Assembly: GCF_022965805.1 (NCBI RefSeq)
Contig: NC_133109.1
Span: 8,285,869-8,349,868, forward strand
Source of the DNA: Primulina eburnea
Taxonomy: Eukaryota; Streptophyta; Magnoliopsida; Lamiales; Gesneriaceae
Length of the DNA: 64,000 nucleotides
Reading direction: 5' to 3'
A model generated the notes under the pieces. It was not told where the DNA came from and searched no databases. It saw only the letters and a program-made list of their open reading frames with translations. Numbering within the stretch: position 1 is the stretch's first letter; each line of letters starts with the position of its first letter. Below, one piece after another: positions 46,045 through 57,446 of the stretch. Both the position numbers and the translations under genes were made by a program.

Positions 46045-48413
46045 CTAGAGCCAACTACCCTTATGCTTAAAACCCATTGATTCGCGATGCTTGTCGAACA
46101 ATGGTCCAGGTAAAGGCTTAGCTAGTGGATCAACAACATAATCTGTGGAGCCGACTTTGTCAATAGACACATCTCTTCTTTCCACAATCTCTACGAGGAT
46201 GTGGTACTTTCTCAATACGAGTTTGGATTTCTGATGAGACCTTGGCTCCTTTGCTTGAGCTATAGCTCCCGTGTTGTCACACAACACCGGGATAGGAGCA
46301 ATTCTATTAGGAATGACGTCCAACTCTTGGACGAAATTCCTTATCCAAACAGCCTCTCTTGCTGCATCTGATGCAGCAATGTATTCGGCCTCTGTGCTGG
46401 AATCCGTATTATTGTCTTGCTTGGAACTCTTCCAAGAGACAGCAGCACCGTTGAGCATGAATACAAAACTAGAGGTTGACTTCGAGTTATCGATATCGCT
46501 TTGGAAGCTAGAGTCGGTATAGCCTTCCAATTTCAGTTCTCTACCCCCATAGACCAAGAACAACTTATTGATCCTTCTCAACAACTTGAGGATGTCTTTC
46601 ACAGCTTTCTAGTTGTGGAAGACCGGGGTTCGATTGATATCTTTTCACTACACATAGTGAAAACGCCACGTCAGGACGTGTAGATATCATCCCATACATG
46701 ATGTTACCAATTGCCGAAGCATACGGAATGCGTGTCATCGTCACTATCTCTGCATCAGTCTCAGGAGACAGACTTGGATAGGGACACGCCATGACACATT
46801 GGTAGATGTCCTCTCAAGGACGCATCCATCGAGAACCGCTTCACGATGGTATCATGTATGTGGACTGGGTGAGACCAAGCCATCTTTTCGATCTATCTCT
46901 ATAGATATGTATCCCAATACAAAAGATGCTTCACCCAAGTCCTGCATCGAGAACTTACTCGCTAACCATATCTTTGTTGATTGCAACATTCCTACATCAT
47001 TCCCAATGATTAGAATGTCATCAACATAAAGCACCAGGAATGTCACAACACTCCCACTGACCTTCTTATACACATAGGGTCCCTCATGATTCTTAGTAAA
47101 TCAAACTCTTTGATTGTACTATCGAATCTAAGGTTCCAACTCCTTGATGCCTGCTTTAGATCATAAATAGATCTCTGAAGTTTACATACCATATGCTCAC
47201 TTCCGATAGATGTAAACCCTTCAGGTTGAGACATGTAAATCACTTTCTTAAAATCCCCATTAAGAAAGACTGTCTTAACATCCATCTGCCATATCTCATA
47301 GTCATACCATGCAGCTATGGCTAGCAAAATCCTTATGGACTTGAACATTACGACTGGGAAAAGGTTTCCTCAAAGTCAACTCCTTGTCTTTGAGTACATC
47401 CTTTTGCCACCAATCGCGCCTTGAAAGTCAACACCTTCCCATCCTCCCCAAGTCCCTGTAGGAACAGTTCCCTCAGGTGGATCCACAAGATCCTACACTT
47501 GGTTCGAATGCATGGAATTCAACTCAGATTCCATTGCTTCAAGTCACTTGGATGAATCGGCATCAGATAACGCTTCCTTGAAGGTCCTTGGATCACATCC
47601 ATGGTTAGGCTCATCATGGCCTTCTTCAAGAAGCTGACCATACCTCATAGGTGGTCTCGAGACTCTCTCGTATCTGCTAGGAGCTTGTATCTCCTCTCTT
47701 GGCTCATCGGGTGTGGGTTCTATAATTGTGGGTTTCTCTCGAACCTCTTCGAGTTCTATCATCTGCCTTTTTCTATCCAATAGAAAATCCCTTTCCTAAA
47801 AGGTTGCATTCCTAGAAACAAACACCTTTGTTTCTTGGGGATGATAGAAATAATATCCAACTCAATTCCTTGGATATCCCACAAAGTAACATAAAATGGA
47901 TCAACAATCCAATTTATCTCCCACTTTCCTGCTTCACATAAGCAGGGCTCCCCATATTCTAAGATAAGAATATTTGGGAGGCTTACCCATCCATATCTCA
48001 TATGGTATTTGCCTTTGAATGGACATTTAGTAGAATATCTTTTACTTTTAAGTTATAGAGATCGTTTTTCAAGTTCTCAAGTACCAATTAAACATTCATT
48101 CTTGTAAATGTTGCAAACACCTTTGCTAAATAAACAAGAATATCCATTTTTATCATAATAGAAATGGAAACAATGTTTTACAAAATTAGGTACAAACAAA
48201 ACATCTCACAAAATTAACTTAAACTATTGTTCAACAATAAGTAAACATCCTCAATAGCCTTGGCAGCAACTCTTGCTCCATTGCCCATTCTCAAGAAGGT
48301 CACACCTTCCTTAAGCTTCCTACTTCTTCCCATCACCTGTAACCCATTACAGAGATGTGAGTCACAACCGGTATCTAATACCCAAGAAGTAGAGTTAATT
48401 AAAATGTTTACTT
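46045..48413 (-). pseudogene. Broken copia pol of F (integrase core deleted)
   Basis: Same organisation as in C: protease trace WVLDTGCDSHLC near 48370, a pre-integrase trace, loss of the integrase core, then the YEIWMGKPP-like segment near 48000, a linker frame with EKPTIIEPTPDEP (47544-47780), reverse transcriptase pieces (47043-47348 with WQMDVKTVFLNGDF; 46852-47073 with LYVDDILIIG) and RNase H (46045-46602 with GYTDSSF, STEAEYIAAS, DNTGA). Unlike C the reverse transcriptase active site is unmutated, but frameshifts and stops remain. It cannot encode integrase, so integration must have used an enzyme from elsewhere. Confidence 0.85.
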
Positions 48414-48417
48414 AAAT

Positions 48418-49278
48418 CTAGAACATACCGTTTCCAGAACACTTCTGGGCAAGATATTCTTTGCAATTTCGCCTCCAATGTCCAGGCTTCTTGCAGTGAT
48501 GACATACATCATTAGTCTTGTCAGCCTTAACTGGTCTGGCTGCCTCAACAGGGTTCGGAGATTGCCTCAACAGGGGCACGTTCTTCTCGGGACGTTGGAA
48601 AGAACTCTTCTTTCCCTTCCCATGTGGATCAATCTTCGTACCAGATGAAGAACCCACATAAAGAACCAACTTCTCTTTCTTGATGGTGGATTCAAACGTA
48701 ACAAGCATGTTCACCAACTCCTCAAGGGTCGGTTCCATCTTGTTCATGTTGAAGTTCACCACAAAAGGATCAAATGAGCTAGGCAGCGATAACAGCAACA
48801 CGTCGGTGGTCAACTCCGAAGGCAAGATCAAATCCATGCCAACGAGCTTGTCCACGAGCCCGATCACCTTTAGGCCATGCTCATGGACCGAGGCCCCATC
48901 TCGCATGCGCAAAGTGATCAGCTCCTTGACGGTTGCATGCCTAAGAGGACGCGTTTGCTCTCCAAAGAGCTCCTTGAGGTGCAAATGAATGTCAGCAGCA
49001 TTCTTTGCACCCTCAAAACGCCTCTGTAGCTCATCGTTCATAGAAGTCAGCATATAACACCTGGCTATCAAGTCATGGTCACACCATTCCTTGTAAGCCT
49101 GCAATTCCTCAGGATTGCAGTCAGTCGGAGCCTCAACAGGGGGCGACTGAGTCAGTGTATATGTTACCCTTTCCGAATTTAAGACTATTTTCAAATTTCT
49201 TAGCCAAGTGAGGTAATTAGGTCCAGTTAATATGTGTTTGTCGAGTATTATAGATATCGAATTGCGCATCGAAGACAT
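48418..49278 (-). CDS. gag: Copia Gag of F (286 aa)
   Basis: Open frame collinear with C's Gag, about a dozen amino-acid differences and no stop. It starts MSSMRNS and contains LTGPNYLTWLRNLK near the N-terminus and a single knuckle CHHCKKPGHWRRNC near the C-terminus, ending GNGMF followed by TAG (TAA in C). That gag is open in both copies while pol is broken in both may reflect selection for Gag in cis, or just chance and youth. Confidence 0.85.
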   Translation of the reverse strand: MSSMRNSISIILDKHILTGPNYLTWLRNLKIVLNSERVTYTLTQSPPVEAPTDCNPEELQAYKEWCDHDLIARCYMLTSMNDELQRRFEGAKNAADIHLHLKELFGEQTRPLRHATVKELITLRMRDGASVHEHGLKVIGLVDKLVGMDLILPSELTTDVLLLSLPSSFDPFVVNFNMNKMEPTLEELVNMLVTFESTIKKEKLVLYVGSSSGTKIDPHGKGKKSSFQRPEKNVPLLRQSPNPVEAARPVKADKTNDVCHHCKKPGHWRRNCKEYLAQKCSGNGMF

Positions 49279-51079
49279 TGTTGATTTGTACTGAAAAGTA
49301 AAAACAGATAAATGTTGATGACTATTTTAAAATATTTGGTAAGATATAAAGTATGGACTTTAACTTTATAAATATTTACTCCCACTGTTTTGACATCTTT
49401 CACTACCCTCTAGTGAAAACGGGAAACTCTTTCCTCAGTAGGTACGTAAGGTCCAATTAGCGAATTGTGATCCCGAATAATATCGGCCATCACAATTCCT
49501 AAAAGGTAGTTTCCAATTGCATCGCCATGCAACCCTCTACGTATACTTTTGTCTCACGTTTGATTAGGACCCAATAATATGACGTCGTTCATCTTTACGT
49601 GTCAAGCCTAACCCATCGATATTGAACCTTAATGGACGGTCGCCATGAGTTCCCTCAATAATATGAGCCGAAATCATGGGAGTTCCACGTAGTTCACATC
49701 ACCATGTCAATGGATGTCACAGCTTTCCGGCACCCAGGGCCCCCTCAATAATATGAGCCGAGCCCCAAGTACGGGTAGCGTTCATCATGCACCCATTGTC
49801 GATGGAAGACAAGGAAATTATAACCAATTTTATAATTCCCCTTTTCGGGCTTGATATTAATTTTGAATCTTATTCAAAATGAGGGTTTTTAATTTTGAAA
49901 GGTCTCATCATTAATTTTATTTTAAAAGCTCGCCATGTTTGATCGTATGTTTGCCGGATTCATGCAACTTTGTTATTATAATAATAATAACGCACATACT
50001 CATTATTTATAACATATCATGCATATATTATAAATAGAAAACAGTACAAGGATGATCAATTGCCCCAACACTAATGGCCCGTGTGAGCCAAACACGGGCC
50101 TAGGTCCAATCCTAGGGTAAATGCACGGGATGCAATGCAACTAAATTATTACATTAGCATCCAATATTACATGTCTTCGATCTTCATAATCACCAAGGCC
50201 ACCATCTTCCAATCTTGATCTTCACCTATTCTAATATTTACAATTAAATATCCATGGCACATAGGGATACATCTCATGGGGGGTGGGAACGGGCCATAAA
50301 CCAAGCCCACTTTAAATTGATAATTATTACAATCATACAACACAAATATCCTAGCATACACCTTGCAAATTGGGCTTGGGCTTTTGATCATCCTTCATGC
50401 ATAATATCACATATCATACACCATCAATTAATTATCACTATAATTAATTGATCCAATATTATATATCTTGATCCAATCACTAACCGCCACAATTATAAAT
50501 TAAATTAACAAAGTATACAAACACCTTTGTCTACTTTCAAATTAATTTATTTATAATCGAATTTCTTGTAAATCACAATTTACTATAAATAATTAAAGTC
50601 CCACTTCAATTATTTATTTTATGAGAAAATATGTGCAACATTTGTAAATTTAAACTTAAGGGCCCAAAAACCATTTTCCACCAAAATTACTTTGGCCCAT
50701 TTAAATTTCACAAATTATGTTGGCCATCCAATGGCCCAACATCTCAAGGCCCATGACACTTGGATTAACCAAAACACTTTTGGAAACCCTAGCCGTCATC
50801 GCCGTCGCCGGAGCTCCGTCGCCGGATTCCGGCCACAACAAAAAATTTTTTTTTTTTATTTTAAAAACTGCATTTCGGCAGCCCCTTGGGCTGCCCCTCG
50901 GCTGCCCGAAATTCTCGGGCAGCCCCTCGGGCAGCCCTCGGGCAGCCCCCGAAAAATTATTTTTTTTTTTTGTTTAAAATTTCGGCCCTATCAATACATG
51001 CACAAAAAAATTTCTCAAGCGGTTAGAAATCGATCTCAACATAATATTACGTAAATATTACACAAAATCCGTAACCTAA
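49279..51079 (-). other. Leader region of F
   Basis: Non-coding, 1.8 kb, matching C's leader up to about 50800, including AATAATATGA repeats and the GGCCCGTGT stem-loop. The last 250 bp before the primer site differ from C and hold F's own GGGCAGC/GCTGCCC cluster flanked by T-runs (about 50845-50975). Confidence 0.6.
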
Positions 51080-51091
51080 GCTCGGATACCA
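51080..51091 (-). promoter_or_regulatory. Primer-binding site of F
   Basis: TGGTATCCGAGC on the minus strand, one mismatch to the usual iMet site and different from C (TGGTATCAAGAGC). Confidence 0.8.
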
Positions 51092-51093
51092 CT

Positions 51094-53235
51094 TGAAAGC
51101 GGACCGGTTACGGTGGCCGGAAACGCAACGGAAGCACAAAAATCAAATTTTATTATGTAAAATTTCGGCCACCCCATGAAAAATCTTGTGTAATATTTAC
51201 AAAAATCAAACCATACAAAGGATGTTAAAGAAATGTACCTATCAACTTTAAAAAGTTGATTGTGGCTCCAACTTTGTTGACTAGCAACAAAGCTCTTGAA
51301 TGGATGAAGATCTTCAAGCCTCCTCCTTACTCCAAAATTAAGCCCACCACCAACTAGGTAAATCCCCTCACAATTTGCACTAGAAAAATGTGAGGATTTA
51401 TCAAAGAGAAGTGTGTGTTCTTAAACAATTCAAGAACACAAAGAAGAGAGAAAAATGGGAGAGAATTTTAGAGCATGTTTCGGCCATCTCATGGTTGAGG
51501 GAAGGGAGAATGAGTTCAATTCCTTGTCTTGGTGTTGCAAAAAGCAAAAGTGAAAAGTAGCATGCCTTGCATTATTTTATTAAAAAGTAATCTCCAACCC
51601 TTCACCTCCCATGCATGCATATTATATAGTTTTTAATCAAATTAAAAACTTTGGACTAAATTTAAATATCTCAAACACATTTGAGACTATTTAAACATTA
51701 CTTGAATTTACTCAAGTCCCACTAGTTTAAATAATTATTTTAATTGAGCTCTACAAGACTCAATATTATTTAATTAATCCAACACTTGAATTAATTTAAT
51801 TATTTGGGCTCTACTAGGCCCACTAGTGTTTAATTAATTCAACACTTGAATTAATTTATTTAGTCCATAATAATGTCTATGAAAATCACAATTTTCAATT
51901 ACATTATTCACTTGGCCAAATTTTAATTTAGAAACACTTCCATAAATCAAAATTTACATTTCTCTCATAGAAGTCATACTTCTATTTTTCTTTACACTTA
52001 TAAACACATTTATAAGCCGTTCAACACTTTGAACTATTTTCTCCTTTATAGAAGTCATACTTCTAATTTTCCTTTACGCTTATAAACTCCTTTATAAGCC
52101 GTTCAACACATTGAACTATTTTACTTCTCATCGGGATTTACAAAGCTAGTACTTGTGTGGCCCCCAATGGTTCATTGATACAACTAGCCGTGGGTTCACA
52201 TCTCCATGTGATTCGGACTAAACATGTCCTTATTCGAGCATACCCCAATCGCTCCATTCTTACTTATCAACTCCTTGATAGTAAGAACGTCAGAACTCAA
52301 GTCTGATAGTACCCAACCAATCACGTTAAACGCCTAGCAGCATCGCTTACGTGATTCCCTAGGTATCACATGATAGTGCCTGCAAGAACCATTCAATTAT
52401 GGTTAGCGTACAGTACGGTCCCTTCAACTCATATATCCCGATCGATTCGACAACCATTGGTTTATCGAGAGTTGTCCAAGAATCGATACTATGTGTCATG
52501 TCGTAGTTGCATCGATGGTGTAATCTATGAAACCCCTTTCATAATTACAACCATACTCTGGCCAGAGATTTCGATCTACATACACATGATAACACATAGG
52601 ATATCCATACCCGAAGGTAAGCGGTGAATCCCCGACTACAATGCATCGACTCCTATGTGTTTCGACAGAACACCCAACCTTGCCACCTGATGACCCCATG
52701 AGAGTCGGTAAACAAGTCAAAGTGTAATTCTAGCACATAGAGTCTCAATGTTGTCCCGGGTCATAAGGACTAATTCTGTACAACCATAAACCAGGACTTT
52801 TCCACTCGATAAGTGAGAACCACTTGGAAAGTCCTTTTATGGAGGGTTGTTCAGTGCACTCTACAAGGAGCACCTATCTGCATGTTCGGACATCACAATG
52901 TCCCCTACCAATGAAACATGGTACTCACATCGCAGATACTAGTCTCTAACTCGAGCGGCCTATATCCTTCTTAGTGGCGGCTGAATCGACTAGGAACCGT
53001 TTAGAATATACAGTATTACAAATATGAGTTTCATGATACTCATCATATGAGCATCCCATATTCTTTCTACTATTTGTATATTCAAGGGCTTTATCTATGC
53101 AGCTAGCATGGGTATACAGATAAAGATTTGCCAAAATAATAATTTCAAATATTATTAAAATAAAGACTGCTTATACATAGAGTTTCATTGTGAACACTCG
53201 GCCAACACTTGGCTCGACGGGCACCTACTCTAACA
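51094..53235 (-). repeat. 5' LTR of F (short form)
   Basis: 2142 bp; one substitution (T/C at 44901 versus 52164) plus the 59-bp indel relative to the 3' LTR. Confidence 0.93.
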
Positions 53236-53597
53236 AGTTAACATGTCAATCCCAACAATACAATCAAAATCATCTAACCCAAGTACTATGCAATCTAGAT
53301 CAATTTCATGACCTTCAAATTGTAAGATGCAATGTCTAACCGTGGTCACAGCTATCAAACCACTTCCCAACGGAGAAGTAATAGACACTACATCCGACAA
53401 AGACTCAACTGGCAGGGAATGCAATAATGCAAATCGTTCTGAGATGAATGTATGCGATGCACCCGTATCTATCAATATATAGGCAGGATAACGGCAAAGA
53501 GAACAGTTACCTGCTATGACATCATCTGGGGCATCCTGTGCTTGCTCTTCTGTCAATGCAAATACTTGAGCCTGTTGTCGAGGAGGTTGGCTCACAG
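53236..53597 (-). pseudogene. E protease and end of Gag, truncated
   Basis: Minus-strand frame with the Gag C-terminal linker ([17 protein letters not shown]) and an aspartic protease, active site [11 protein letters not shown], ending [12 protein letters not shown] at F. In H the linker is preceded by zinc knuckles and capsid; here the coding sequence ends abruptly at 53597, next to the TG terminus of LTR I. The protease itself looks intact. Confidence 0.88.
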
Positions 53598-53948
53598 TGT
53601 GGGGACCCAGGCTCTAACTCTTTTCTTTGGGATTAAACGGATCATTAATATAAAAAAATGGGTCTAAATTTTCGCTTTTCAACATTTATTCTAAAGTTGT
53701 ATAAACAAGCATAAAGTCGTTATTTATTTTACAAATAGAAGGTACAAACATGTCTTGTTCCATCTATTCTCAACAACTAGTAATTACATACAATACATAT
53801 CAAAAGTACAACTACTAGTTCTTCTATTATGCCCGAGATCACCACGCTATGTCCATCTCTCATCCTCTGCGTGACCCAGATCCTGCCCCACCTGTTGTTA
53901 TGCACACATACAGACATAACAACAGCCGGAAACTCCGGTGAGAACAAA
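53598..53948 (-). repeat. LTR I, left segment (E's 5' LTR or a second insertion)
   Basis: Starts TGTGGGGACCC and is related to, but distinct from, H's LTR. It is interrupted by H at acaaa (53944-53948) and continues at 62620. The preceding cacag (53593-53597) is a candidate target duplication if I is a separate insertion. It keeps the GTTGTTATG stem seen in H. Confidence 0.8.
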
Positions 53949-54236
53949 TGTGGGGACCCGGGCTCTAATTCTTTTTCTTGGGATTAAATGGATCGTTATT
54001 CTAAAATGTGGGTCAATTTTTCGCTTTTTACATTAAATCAAATGTAACTAAATAAGTATAAGTTCTTTATTTATTTTACAACTTACAACATAAAATACAT
54101 GTCTTGTTCTGTATGTCCTCAACTAACCAGTATTAAAATACAGTACATAATAAAAGACAACTACTGGTTCTTCTGCTACGCCCGTGATCTCCACGCTAAC
54201 ACGATCATCTCTGTCTCGACCCAGATCCTGCCCCAC

Positions 54237-54270
54237 CTGTTGTTATGCACACATACAGACATAACAACAG
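54237..54270 (-). other. Stem-loop in H LTR, homologous to A 1446-1480
   Basis: Arms CTGTTGTTATG (54237-54247) and CATAACAACAG (54260-54270), 12-nt loop. A second copy is in the other H LTR, and one in LTR I. Confidence 0.6.
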
Positions 54271-55412
54271 CCGGAAAACCAGTGAGAACAAATCCCAGTA
54301 TAAACATGTATACATGCATTAAAACAATCTAAAACATGAAACATGCTGATATGAATGTCATTCATATAAAATCATGCAATGCAAATCTAATCATGTCTAG
54401 ACTCGACTCGACTAGAACTCTAGGGATCCCGGTGTGAATAAGACGATCTATCACCTACCCTCCCAATCGGGGTGACGGTACGTCTTATTCCTAGACTTCG
54501 GCCTGATCTGTATCCACGTCTACAATAGGGGTGGTGATCTTCCCCTAAGCTGTGATATCGCCGAACGTCTAGAAGTCTGGATGATCTCTCAGACTTTCCT
54601 ATCTTAATGCATGATTACAAAATCTGTAACCAAGCATGATCATCTTAATGCAATGCAACATGATCTGTAAACAAAGCATAGCAAGATTTGCATACAATTT
54701 CTAGAAACAAATCTATAAACAATCATAATCATATCAAGGTATAGATAATAAAACAAGTATGTGATTTTGGTTGGGAACTCAAATGTGATCTCCTTTGAGT
54801 CGTGATTCCCAAAACAAAACATGTACTATACCTTTCTTTGCACAGTCGCTGTCACGATCGTAAAGACGAATCTGATATGGAAATGTGAATATACAATCTA
54901 TCAATCTCTCATCTAATCAACACATATCCAAGTCACTACGTGATCTCGATATAATTTGACAGCATAACGACATATATTCGTAATACCGGTCAATCCAAAT
55001 CTTAAACTCAATACAAGACTATATCCTCAAATCACCAACATTACAATATCTATGTCAAGATCGTACAAGCTGCATAATCTCATCACAATATCTGCTGAAA
55101 ATAACCACAATTACATTTGACATCCATTCTTTGATCCGTTTATGAATATATCATGTTCAATACGGCAAGAACACAATATAACTATCATATTCCAATTTCC
55201 CCAACATCTAAAATCCGAACCATGCTGAAATTAAATGAAACTTACATCACTTTGTAGCCGTCGATGCAAGGAGCAAGAATTTCTACTTAGCTCAAAGTTT
55301 GGATGGCTAAATCATACACAACTTAAGAATCAAAGTGAAGAACTTGAAGATGCTTGGAGAGGAAGTCTCGATTCTCTGGCTGGAAATGAAGAATGAATGA
55401 ATCAGCACAATT

Positions 55413-55425
55413 CTATATATATATC
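55413..55425 (-). promoter_or_regulatory. Probable TATA box of H LTR
   Basis: TATATATATA run about 45 bp from the edge of the inverted-repeat array, on the minus strand. The copy in the 5' LTR is at 62190-62202; LTR I has one at 63777-63785. Confidence 0.6.
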
Positions 55426-55471
55426 ATGCCATGTGTCAACAGGAGAAGGAGAGTGGATTCCTCGCATGCAT

Positions 55472-55702
55472 CACCGCGGGTGCGGTGCTAACATGAGCGC
55501 GGGTGCGCTCATGTCTCGGCAGGGCTAGTAATTTTCACAAACTATCGACCGCGGGTGCGCTCCTGTTACTACCGCTGGTGCGGTCTCAGCCCCGCGGGTG
55601 CGCTCTTGTTCTACCGCGGTTGCGGTGTTGCTTCGAACAAAACTTACCAACTTTCTGTCCATGCACCGCGGGTGCGGTGTCTCCTAGCACTGCAGGTGCG
55701 GT
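55472..55702 (-). repeat. Inverted-repeat array in U3 of H
   Basis: Eight units with 4-nt centres GGGT, TGGT, GGTT or AGGT. The second (55491-55514) has perfect 10-bp arms, ACATGAGCGC and GCGCTCATGT; its neighbour has CACCGC and GCGGTG. Units come in pairs 3-10 bp apart, then TCGGC or TTCGA, then about 35 bp. Confidence 0.87.
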
Positions 55703-55837
55703 ATGGCTTCGAATTAAATTCCTAGAATTCAACATTTCAAGCCAAATTCTTCCTCTCTTACTTATTATCTCTATTTACATTATTCATAACATATATTTAT
55801 CAATTCGGAATGAGAAATCATTGTTCTGGGCATTACA

Positions 55838-55850
55838 TTTCTCCCCCTCT
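55838..55850 (-). promoter_or_regulatory. Polypurine tract of H
   Basis: AGAGGGGGAGAAA on the minus strand at the 3' LTR, identical to E's. Confidence 0.85.
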
Positions 55851-55937
55851 AAGACATAAGTTCGTCCTCGAACTTGAATTCAATAAATCAAGGTATTTAA
55901 AGCAGCCTTAAAATCAAAAGCTGAATAATTACTTACG

Positions 55938-57446
55938 TCATACAAATAGCTCGGGGTGTTTCTGTTTCATGCCTGCCTCTGTTTCCCAAGTCGCTTCCTT
56001 GATGCCATGACGACTCCACTGAACTTTCACAAGTGGAATAGTCTTCGTTCTGAGTTGCTTGTCTTTCCGATCAAGAATCTGTATCGGTTGTTCCACATAG
56101 CTCAGAGTCTGATCAAGTTCAGCTTCGTCAGGTGGAATGACATGGGAAACATCTGGTATATATCTTCGTAACATTGACACATGAAACACGTCATGTATTC
56201 CGGACAGAGAAGGAGGAAGAGCAAGTCTGTAAGCTCGATCGCCAATCTTCTCAAGAATCTCGTAAGGACCAATGTAGCGGGGAGATAGTTTCCCGCATTT
56301 TCCAAATCTTACAATGCCTCTGAAAGGAGAAATCTTTAAGAATACTCTATCTCCTGCCTCAAATACTAACGGTCTACGTCGGATATTGGCGTACTTCGCT
56401 TGTCTATCCTGTGCGGTCTTCATTCGCTTCTGAATGATTTTTACCTTCTCAGTCATGTCACGAATCATATCTGGTCCAAGTTCTGGCACTTCTGAAATAT
56501 CATCCCAATAAAGCGGAGATCTGCACTTCTTACCATATAGAGCTTCAAACGGTGCCATTTCGATACTCGTCTGATAGCTATTATTGTAAGAAAATTCGCA
56601 AAGAGGTAGGGAATCTTGCCAACTAATGCCAAAATCTAGCACAACGGCTCTCAACATATCCTCTAGTGTCTGGATAGTCCGTTCTGACTGTCCGTCTGTC
56701 TGAGGGTGATAAGCAGTACTCAGGTGTAATGTCGTACCCGAAGCCTGCTGTAAGCTGTGCCAAAAGTGAGAAGTGAATCGTGGATCACGATCTGATACGA
56801 TAGACTTCGGCACACCGTGCAATCTGACTACCTCTCGAATATATATCTCCGCCATCTGATCTTGTCTATACGTCATTCTGTACGGAATGAAACAAGCAGA
56901 TTTGGTCAATCTGTCAATAATGACCCAAATCGCATCGCAGCCTCTGGATGATCGAGGTAACTTCGTCACGAAATCCATGGAAATGTGGTCCCATTTCCAT
57001 TCTGGAATGGCTAAACTCTGAAGTAAACCTCTCGGCTTCTTTCTTTCGGCTTTTACCTGTTGGCAGTTTAAGCATTTAGACACAAATTTGGAAATGTCTG
57101 ACTTCATCTGTTTCCACCAGAACTGTGTCTTCAAGTCATTATACATTTTCCTGCCACCAGGATGAATGCAGAACCGACTACCATGTGCCTTTGACAGAAT
57201 CTGCTGTCTCAACTCTGCAACATCTGGCACAACAAGACGGTTATTCACGTACAACACATGATCATGTACCTGATATTCTGATATGTGTCCTGATCTGACC
57301 ATCTGAACAGATTTCTGCACATTCTGATCTCTTCTCTGTGCTTCTTTGATTCTCATAATCAAATCAGGTTCAACTTGGATCGTAGCAAGTCGTAGTGGCT
57401 TACTATCTGTATCAAATTCTAATCCAGACAAGCAGCAATTTTTCAA
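55938..57446 (-). pseudogene. H pol, integrase and chromodomain part (frameshifted)
   Basis: A 502-codon stretch encoding integrase: HHCC finger (HGSRFCIHPG ... CLNCQQVK), D-D-E in DFVTK, SDRDPRF and QSERTIQ, GPYEIL and a chromodomain ending ATWETEAGMKQKHPELFV. It lies in a different frame from the upstream pol because H has five T at 57439-57443 where E has four. Integrase residues look conserved, but it cannot be made as part of the polyprotein without frameshifting. Confidence 0.9.

Larger units (their letters stand above)
43830..53235 (-). mobile_element. Element F: second copy of the defective copia family
   Basis: A 9.4-kb copia element with target duplication agtta at 43825-43829 and 53236-53240. 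Apart from a 59-bp length difference I find one LTR substitution, so it is very young. Its internal region parallels C at a few percent divergence, with the same missing integrase core, but its R/U5, primer site and adjacent leader are clearly diverged from C. Confidence 0.94.
32556..53597 (-). mobile_element. Element E: outer gypsy chromovirus, cut by A, G and F
   Basis: E provides the backbone of the window. Its segments are 32556-35075, 42867-43829 and 53241-53597, and they join in order into part of a Gag-Pol gene closest to H. G (ttcca) and F (agtta) interrupt pol; A interrupts the left LTR. The gag N-terminus, leader and primer site are absent: at 53597 the coding sequence meets the end of LTR I directly. 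Confidence 0.85.
53949..55837 (-). repeat. 3' LTR of H
   Basis: 1889 bp, element-sense TGTAATGCCC to GGGTCCCCACA. From its U3 end: inverted-repeat array (55472-55702), TATA box (55413-55425), stem-loops. No gene. Confidence 0.94.
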
